Part shown: positions 58,481 through 64,000 of the stretch, in pieces
How the letters are laid out: the number at the start of each line of letters is the position of its first letter
Position numbering within the stretch: the stretch's first letter is position 1
NCBI GenBank assembly: GCA_964504345.1
Contig: CAZDDX010000006.1
Span: 1-64,000, forward strand
Source of the DNA: CAMDTE01 sp964504345
GTDB lineage: Bacteria > Bacteroidota > Bacteroidia > Flavobacteriales > Schleiferiaceae
Length of the DNA stretch: 64,000 nt
Direction: 5' to 3'
The notes under the pieces: model-generated
The model's input: only the letters and a program-made list of their open reading frames with translations
The model's database searches: none
What the model was told of the DNA's origin: nothing
Made by a program: the position numbers and the translations under genes

Positions 58481-58488
58481 GAAAGGTA
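58481..58488 (-). promoter_or_regulatory. -7-like box of MFS gene
   Basis: TACCTTTC (last base differs from consensus), then GTCC and ATG 58476. Confidence 0.5.
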
Positions 58489-58493
58489 GGATT

Positions 58494-60764
58494 TTAGGCC
58501 TGCTCCTGCAATTTAATCAGGTTCAACGCACTGCCTGCGCGGAACCAGCCGATTTGCTGGTCGTTGTACGTGTGGTTGGCAAGGACGGTATCCTGGGAAC
58601 CGTCGGCATGCTTCAAAACCAGCGTGAGGGGCTTGCCCGGCGCAAAATCCACCAAATCCGTAAAGTCAATGGCGTCGTCCTCCCGGAACAGATTGTAGTC
58701 TGCCTCGTTTCGGAAGGTCAGTGCCAACATGCCCTGTTTTTTGAGGTTGGTCTCGTGAATGCGGGCAAAACTCTTCACCAAGATGGCCTTGACGCCTAAG
58801 TGGCGCGGCTGCATGGCGGCGTGTTCGCGCGAAGATCCCTCCCCGTAGTTCTGGTCGCCCACCACCAAGGTTGGAACCCCAGCGGCCTTGTAGGCGCGTT
58901 GGACGGCGGGAACCTCTCCGTAGGTACCGGTGAGTACGTTCTTCACGGAATTGGTTTCGCCGTTGAACGCATTCACAGCACCCGTCAGGGTGTTGTTTGC
59001 GATGTTGTCCAGGTGACCGCGGAAGCGCAACCAAGGGCCGGCCATGGAAATGTGGTCTGTGGTGCACTTGCCTTGTGCCTTGATGAGCAGGCGGGCGTCG
59101 TGGATGTTCTTACCGTCCCAAGCAGGGAATTCGTCCAACAATTGCAGGCGTTCGGAACCGGGATTGACGGCAACGGAGATGGCGCTGCCGTCCGCTGCTG
59201 GGGCTTGGTAGCCGGCGTCCTCAACGGCGTAGCCGCGGGCGGGCAATTCCTCGCCGGTGGGCGGATCCAACAGCACGGCTTCGCCGTTTTTGTTGATCAA
59301 TCGGTCCTTCAAGGGATTGAAATCCAATCGGCCCGCAATCGCCAAGGCGGTTACAATTTCCGGAGAAGCTACAAAAGCGTGCGTATTGGGGTTGCCATCC
59401 GCGCGCTTGGAGAAGTTGCGGTTGAAGGAGTGAACAATTGTGTTCTTCTCTCCTTTTTCCGCTCCCGGACGGTTCCACTGACCGATGCAGGGTCCGCAGG
59501 CGTTCGCAAACACTTTGCCCCCGATGGCCTCAAACTCCGCCAACAAACCGTCGCGCTCCGCGGTGAAGCGAACCTGCTCGGACCCCGGGGTCACGGAGTA
59601 TTCTGACTTGACCTCCAGGTTTTTGGTGGCTGCTTGGTGCGCCACGGAGGCCGCACGCGTCAAATCTTCGTAGGACGAGTTGGTGCAGGAACCGATCAAA
59701 CCAACCTCCACCTCCATGGGCCATCCGTTTTGTTGGGCCAACGCGCCCAACTGCGAAATGGGCGTAGCCAAATCCGGCGTGAATGGGCCGTTGACGTGCG
59801 GTTCCAGGGTGGACAAATCGATTTCAATGACCTGATCAAAGTAGTGTTCTGGGTTGGCGTACACTTCTGCATCGCCGGTCAAGTCTGCCGCTACGGCATT
59901 CGCAAGGTCGGCAACCTCCGCACGTCCGGTGGCGCGCAGGTAGCGCTCCATGGAGGCGTCGTACCCAAAGGTTGAGGTGGTCGCTCCTACTTCAGCCCCC
60001 ATGTTGCAGATGGTTCCCTTGCCGGTGCAGCTCAAGGATACCGCGCCGTCGCCAAAATATTCCACAATGGCACCCGTTCCGCCTTTTACGGTCAGAATGC
60101 CGGCAACTTTCAAAATAACGTCCTTGGCAGAGGCCCAACCGCTGAGTTTGCCGGTGAGCTTTACGCCGATCAACTTGGGAAACTTCAATTCCCACGCCAT
60201 TCCGGCCATAACATCTACCGCGTCCGCACCGCCTACGCCAATCGCTACCATTCCCAGACCTCCGGCATTGACCGTGTGCGAGTCTGTACCGATCATCATA
60301 CCGCCGGGGAAGGCGTAATTTTCCAATACCACCTGGTGAATGATGCCTGCGCCTGGCTTCCAAAAGCCAATGCCGTACTTGTTGGAGACCGACGCCAAGA
60401 AGTTGAACACTTCGTTGGACTTGTTGACGGCCTCTTGCAAATCCGGCGTTGCACTGACGTGTGCTTGGATCAAGTGGTCGCAGTGAACCGTGGAGGGAAC
60501 CGCCACCTTTTTGCGTCCGGCTTGCATGAACTGAAGCAAGGCCATCTGAGCGGTAGCATCTTGCATGGCCACGCGATCCGGAGCAAAGTCTACGTACGAC
60601 TGGCCGCGGGTGAAGACTTCGGTAGCGTTGGTTTGCCACAAGTGGGCATACAAAATTTTCTCACTGAGGGTCAGTGGCTTGCCCAAGGTTTGGCGAGCTG
60701 CTTGTACTTTTTCCGGGAAGGCCGCGTAAAAGGCGCGGATCATTTCGATATCGAACACGTTCAT
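58494..60764 (-). CDS. acn: aconitate hydratase
   Basis: 756 residues, mitochondrial-type aconitase of the TCA cycle. VPSTVHCDHLIQAH, MIGTDSHTVNAGGLG, the cluster Cys in LIGSCTNSSYED and ANACGPCIGQW, and GEGSSREHAAMQPRHLG in the swivel domain. Start MNVFDIEMIRAFY at 60764 is preferred over ATG 60791 because relatives begin there. The spacer 60765-61024 holds only promoter-like boxes. Confidence 0.96.
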   Translation of the reverse strand: MNVFDIEMIRAFYAAFPEKVQAARQTLGKPLTLSEKILYAHLWQTNATEVFTRGQSYVDFAPDRVAMQDATAQMALLQFMQAGRKKVAVPSTVHCDHLIQAHVSATPDLQEAVNKSNEVFNFLASVSNKYGIGFWKPGAGIIHQVVLENYAFPGGMMIGTDSHTVNAGGLGMVAIGVGGADAVDVMAGMAWELKFPKLIGVKLTGKLSGWASAKDVILKVAGILTVKGGTGAIVEYFGDGAVSLSCTGKGTICNMGAEVGATTSTFGYDASMERYLRATGRAEVADLANAVAADLTGDAEVYANPEHYFDQVIEIDLSTLEPHVNGPFTPDLATPISQLGALAQQNGWPMEVEVGLIGSCTNSSYEDLTRAASVAHQAATKNLEVKSEYSVTPGSEQVRFTAERDGLLAEFEAIGGKVFANACGPCIGQWNRPGAEKGEKNTIVHSFNRNFSKRADGNPNTHAFVASPEIVTALAIAGRLDFNPLKDRLINKNGEAVLLDPPTGEELPARGYAVEDAGYQAPAADGSAISVAVNPGSERLQLLDEFPAWDGKNIHDARLLIKAQGKCTTDHISMAGPWLRFRGHLDNIANNTLTGAVNAFNGETNSVKNVLTGTYGEVPAVQRAYKAAGVPTLVVGDQNYGEGSSREHAAMQPRHLGVKAILVKSFARIHETNLKKQGMLALTFRNEADYNLFREDDAIDFTDLVDFAPGKPLTLVLKHADGSQDTVLANHTYNDQQIGWFRAGSALNLIKLQEQA

Positions 60765-60788
60765 GGTCAGAAGTTGCTGTGTGTACAG

Positions 60789-60796
60789 CAAAATTA
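60789..60796 (-). promoter_or_regulatory. -7 box of aconitase gene
   Basis: TAATTTTG on the minus strand fits TAnnTTTG, 24 bases before ATG 60764. Confidence 0.55.
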
Positions 60797-61003
60797 CAAA
60801 TGAAATCGCGTTTTTACTTGTTGATTTCTAACGAAAGTGGTGTTTTTCTGAGAATTTTTTATCGTGTTGATTTTGAAATAGATGACTGTGCTCTGTAACC
60901 GCGGATACTCGCTCCATTGCACCCACAGCATCCTCTGCATCAAATACCTTTTTACGGCTGCAGTCGGACGTAATGCGGCCTGCGTGCACGTCTACAATTT
61001 CGG

Positions 61004-61011
61004 TACCTTTG
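61004..61011 (+). promoter_or_regulatory. -7 box of permease-PBP operon
   Basis: TACCTTTG, perfect consensus, 13 bases before ATG 61025. Confidence 0.68.
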
Positions 61012-61024
61012 TTTCTATAAATCC

Positions 61025-62284
61025 ATGGGTACTCGACTGATTTCACCTTTGTTTGCAGAAGGCGTAGGAATGGCCTTAGCGGCCCTGCGCGGAAATTTGT
61101 TGCGTGCAGTACTCACGGCATTGATCATCGCCATTGGAATCATGGCCTTGGTGGGCATGCTCACCAGCACTACCGCCATGGAAAGCGCCATCACCGGGCA
61201 GTTTTCCACAATGGGCGCAACGACTTTTACCCTGCAGTCCGGCGGCATGAATATTCGGCTGGGGGGCGGCCGTCGCGTGGAGGAAAAACCCCAACCGCAA
61301 ATCCCCCTGTACCAAGCCCTGGCCTTCCAGCAACGATTTACCTATCCGGGAGCCACCGTCAGCGTCTCCGATGTGCTGAGCGGGACCGCCACGGTATCCC
61401 TAGGGTCGCTAAAAACCAACCCAAACGTTCAGGTAGTGGGGGTGGACAACGGGTACTTAACCACGACGGGCTTAACCATCAACGAGGGACGACTGTTCAG
61501 CGCAACGGAGCGCAACGAAGGCAAATCCGTGGCTTGGCTTGGCTTTGACGTGGCCACCAAGTTATTCCCAGAGGGCGGTGCTTTGGGACAAACCATTCGT
61601 GTTCAAGGCCGCCCTTTTTTGGTGGTTGGTGTTTTGGCCCCCAAGGGCAACAGTGCGTTCATGGCACAGGACCAAGCCGTTTTGGTACCGGTTCGGGCGG
61701 GTCATCGCTTGTTTGGGACGCCGTCGAGCAGCTACGCAGTTCAGGTTATGGCGCCCAGTCCCGATGAATTGGACGCTTGTCTTCAGGCTTCGATGGCCCA
61801 GTTCCGAGCCTTGCGCGGCCTTCGCCCGGGTGAGGAAAACAACTTTAACGTGCGGCGCAGCGACGCCATTTCTGCAATCCTTATTGAACAGCTATCCAGC
61901 GTGTCCGTGGCCGCCGCGGTGATCGGAGCCATTACGCTCTTGGGGGCCAGTATTTCCCTAATGAACATCATGCTGGTGTCCGTAACGGAGCGAACCCGCG
62001 AAATCGGCACGCGCAAAGCCTTGGGCGCCACGCGATCCGCCATCGCCCTTCAGTTTTTGTTGGAAGCCATCCTGGTCAGCCTGATGGGAGGATTGGTGGG
62101 TACCGTTTTGGGAATCATGGTAGGCAATGGACTGAGCTCCGCCATGGGCGGGGTTTTCATTTTGCCTTGGAATTGGATTGGATTGGCCTTTGGTGTTTGT
62201 TTGGTGGTGGGTGTTGTAGCGGGCTTTTACCCCGCACGGAAAGCCGCCGCACTAGATCCTATTGAAGCATTGCGTTATGAATAG
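61025..62284 (+). CDS. ABC transporter permease (MacB/FtsX type)
   Basis: 419 residues. One N-terminal helix (near 25-45), a large periplasmic MacB-PCD domain (about 50-280), then three C-terminal helices of the FtsX domain, with SVTERTREIGTRKALGATRS as the coupling loop and YPARKAAALDPIEALRYE at the end. Such permeases power lipoprotein or peptide transport mechanically. The ATPase partner is not adjacent. The PBP gene overlaps its end by eight bases. Confidence 0.92.
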   Translation: MGTRLISPLFAEGVGMALAALRGNLLRAVLTALIIAIGIMALVGMLTSTTAMESAITGQFSTMGATTFTLQSGGMNIRLGGGRRVEEKPQPQIPLYQALAFQQRFTYPGATVSVSDVLSGTATVSLGSLKTNPNVQVVGVDNGYLTTTGLTINEGRLFSATERNEGKSVAWLGFDVATKLFPEGGALGQTIRVQGRPFLVVGVLAPKGNSAFMAQDQAVLVPVRAGHRLFGTPSSSYAVQVMAPSPDELDACLQASMAQFRALRGLRPGEENNFNVRRSDAISAILIEQLSSVSVAAAVIGAITLLGASISLMNIMLVSVTERTREIGTRKALGATRSAIALQFLLEAILVSLMGGLVGTVLGIMVGNGLSSAMGGVFILPWNWIGLAFGVCLVVGVVAGFYPARKAAALDPIEALRYE

Positions 62285-64000
62285 TCGATTGGAAAAAATG
62301 AAAGCGACGGTCCTCCAATGGGTTACCACCTTGGTCGCCGGATACCGAAAATTGGACGCCAAAATGGCGAAATGGCCGGGCATGCAGCGGGCATGGTTGC
62401 GCAAAGGCATTCAACTGGCCGTAAGCGGAACGGTGGTCCTATTGCTCCTGATTTGGTCCATTGCTTTGGGGGCCTTTGGCATCATCCCCACCCGGGACGA
62501 CATTCGGTCGGTCCGCAACGATTTGGCCACCGAAGTTTATTCGGAAGACGGGGTTTTGATTGGGAAATACTTCTTGCAAAACAGAACGGGCGCCGATTTG
62601 GAAGAAATACCGCAGTACTTGATCGATGCCTTGGTCTCAACGGAGGACGTGCGCTTTTTTGAGCACGACGGCGTAGACAGTCGATCCCTCGCGCGGGTAG
62701 TTATCAAAACCTTGGTGCTCCGAAACGAGTCATCCGGTGGCGGATCCACCATTACGCAGCAATTGGCCAAAAATTTATTCGGCCGGGAAAACTACGGACC
62801 GTTGTCCTTGGTTCTGGCCAAGGTCAAGGAATTTATTGTGGCTCGACGCTTGGAGGAATTATACACCAAGGAACAAATTTTGGAGCTCTACCTGAATACC
62901 GTCAGCTTTGGCGAAAACGTGTACGGAATTGAAACGGCGAGCTTGCGTTACTTCAACAAGAAGCCGGTAGACTTGAACCTGGAGGAAGCTGCCGTTTTGG
63001 TGGGCTTGTTGAAAGCCAATTCCAAGTACAACCCGCGCAAGAATCCAGAAAACGCCCGGGAACGGCGCAATGTTGTGTTGGGGCAGATGCTGAAGTACGA
63101 GTACTTGACGCAGGAGGAATACGAACAAATGTGTGCCAAACCACTGGAGATCAACTACTATAACCTGGAAGACGAAAAGCCAGCTCCGTACTTTTTGGCG
63201 GCTATTCGCCCAGAGTTAGAAGAAATATTGACCGACTTGCGAAAACCCGACGGCTCGGAATACGATTTGGACCGGGACGGACTGGTGGTGGAAACAACAC
63301 TGTCGTCCTCGTTGCAACGGTATGCCAACCAGGCAGTTTGGCGTCAAATGCAGCGCATTCAACGCAATTTCAACGCCCATTGGGGGGAGTCTGCCTGGAA
63401 GAAACTTCCTGATTTTTTGAAGCGCGAGGTGCAGAACACGGTGCTGTACAAGCGGATGAAGGCGGATGGCGCCAGCGAAGAGGAAATTGAATCGGAACTG
63501 AATAAAGAGAAGTCCATGGTGGTCTTTGCCTACACGGAAGAGGGCGACGAGCGCAAAACCATGAGCACGCTGGATTCCGTTAAATACGCGCAAGCGCTGA
63601 TGTCTTGCGGCTTGGTGGCTTTGGACCCGGTACGCGGAACAGTGAAGGCCTGGGTGGGCGGCCCCAGCTTCCAGTACTTACCGTACGACCACGTTTTGTC
63701 TCGTCGGCAAACGGCCTCTGCCTTCAAACCGGTGGTGTACGCGGCGGCCTTGGAAAAAGGAATTTCGCCGTGCACCTACTTTGAAAACGAATTGAAAACG
63801 TATCCGGAATTTGTCAATTGGACTCCGGAAAACCACGACCGGATGTACGGGGGTGAATACACCATGCGCGGTGCCCTGAAGCGTTCCATCAACGTGGCTA
63901 CCGTAGAGGCCCTGATGAAAACCGGCCGAGGCAACGTGGTGCGCATGGCCCGTAAGTTGGGATTCAAAGGCGAAATGGACGACCGGCCAGCAATGGCCCT
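62277..64000 (+). CDS. mrcA: penicillin-binding protein 1A, class A (partial, cut by window end)
   Basis: 574 residues visible; the gene continues beyond 64000. A cytoplasmic segment, one membrane helix (about 50-72), then a GT51 glycosyltransferase domain with LVSTEDVRFFEHDGVD (catalytic Glu), GGSTITQQLAKNLFG and LYLNTVSFGENVYGIE. The transpeptidase domain begins with the SxxK serine in TASAFKPVVYAAAL and continues to the window end; later SxN and KTG motifs lie outside. It polymerises and crosslinks peptidoglycan. ATG 62277 overlaps the permease stop; the ATG at 62298 is an alternative. Confidence 0.93.
   Translation, partial: MNSRLEKMKATVLQWVTTLVAGYRKLDAKMAKWPGMQRAWLRKGIQLAVSGTVVLLLLIWSIALGAFGIIPTRDDIRSVRNDLATEVYSEDGVLIGKYFLQNRTGADLEEIPQYLIDALVSTEDVRFFEHDGVDSRSLARVVIKTLVLRNESSGGGSTITQQLAKNLFGRENYGPLSLVLAKVKEFIVARRLEELYTKEQILELYLNTVSFGENVYGIETASLRYFNKKPVDLNLEEAAVLVGLLKANSKYNPRKNPENARERRNVVLGQMLKYEYLTQEEYEQMCAKPLEINYYNLEDEKPAPYFLAAIRPELEEILTDLRKPDGSEYDLDRDGLVVETTLSSSLQRYANQAVWRQMQRIQRNFNAHWGESAWKKLPDFLKREVQNTVLYKRMKADGASEEEIESELNKEKSMVVFAYTEEGDERKTMSTLDSVKYAQALMSCGLVALDPVRGTVKAWVGGPSFQYLPYDHVLSRRQTASAFKPVVYAAALEKGISPCTYFENELKTYPEFVNWTPENHDRMYGGEYTMRGALKRSINVATVEALMKTGRGNVVRMARKLGFKGEMDDRPAMA

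Overview
The window is a gene-dense chromosomal segment of a Bacteroidota bacterium, probably a GC-rich Flavobacteriales-like lineage (an inference; no rRNA or marker phylogeny is available here). The evidence is a type IX secretion (T9SS) C-terminal domain on a secreted endonuclease, a GWxTD protein, DUF4199, DUF4293, DUF4920 and DUF5777 families, a Rho factor with a long charged insertion, a menaquinone pathway, and Bacteroidota-type promoters (-7 box TAnnTTTG) in place of Shine-Dalgarno-led starts. Genes often overlap as ATGA, TGATG or GTGA, and no gene-free stretch exceeds 300 bases. The longest is 60765-61024, which holds only promoter-like boxes. I see no insertion sequence, prophage, CRISPR array or rRNA.

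Layout. 1-6.7 kb: tRNA-Ser(UGA), a GWxTD protein, three family 2 glycosyltransferases, XerD-type recombinase, AroQ, DUF4199 protein. 6.8-9.4 kb: secreted endonuclease I, SRP RNA (ffs, which no ORF reveals), transaldolase-like aldolase. 9.4-16.8 kb: a minus-strand menaquinone operon menI-menF-menD-menB-menA-menCE, whose last gene is a continuous MenC-MenE fusion. 16.8-20.1 kb: thrS-infC-rpmI-rplT, where infC has no ATG, GTG or TTG start at a plausible place. 20.1-26 kb: ABC ATPase, lpdA, ridA, pabA-like amidotransferase, LptD. 26-30.8 kb: amidase, MCE protein, two Fe-S redox proteins and a small conserved protein. 30.8-35.1 kb: a MnmD-NUDIX fusion, a haem lipoprotein, DUF4920, ilvE, TIGR01777 epimerase. 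35.2-42.4 kb: YceI lipoprotein, an unknown membrane protein with a ribbon-helix-helix protein and a possible micropeptide, ABC exporter, truA, phosphoesterase, DUF4293, rho. 42.4-49 kb: rnz, pyrR-pyrB, outer-membrane protein, mpl, MbnP-like lipoprotein, acyltransferase, NUDIX. 49.4-54.6 kb: orphan HsdR_N-like nuclease domain, RlmI-like methyltransferase, purB, AspA/AstE-like protein, lhgO. 54.6-60.8 kb: an envelope operon of two haem lipoproteins, YceI and a DUF5777 barrel behind an MFS transporter; aconitase. 61-64 kb: MacB-like permease and a PBP1A cut by the window end.

The most unusual pattern is in promoters. Many genes carry a TAnnTTTG-like box whose last G is exactly four bases before the start codon. 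The same four-base gap separates such boxes from the 5' ends of tRNA-Ser and the SRP RNA, which suggests that these mRNAs are leaderless. Several boxes sit back to back between divergent genes, 5 to 18 bases apart, sometimes forming perfect inverted repeats. Other points of note are the two gene fusions (MenC-MenE and MnmD-NUDIX), head-to-head genes sharing a CATG start, and the haem/YceI/DUF5777 operon of unknown function.
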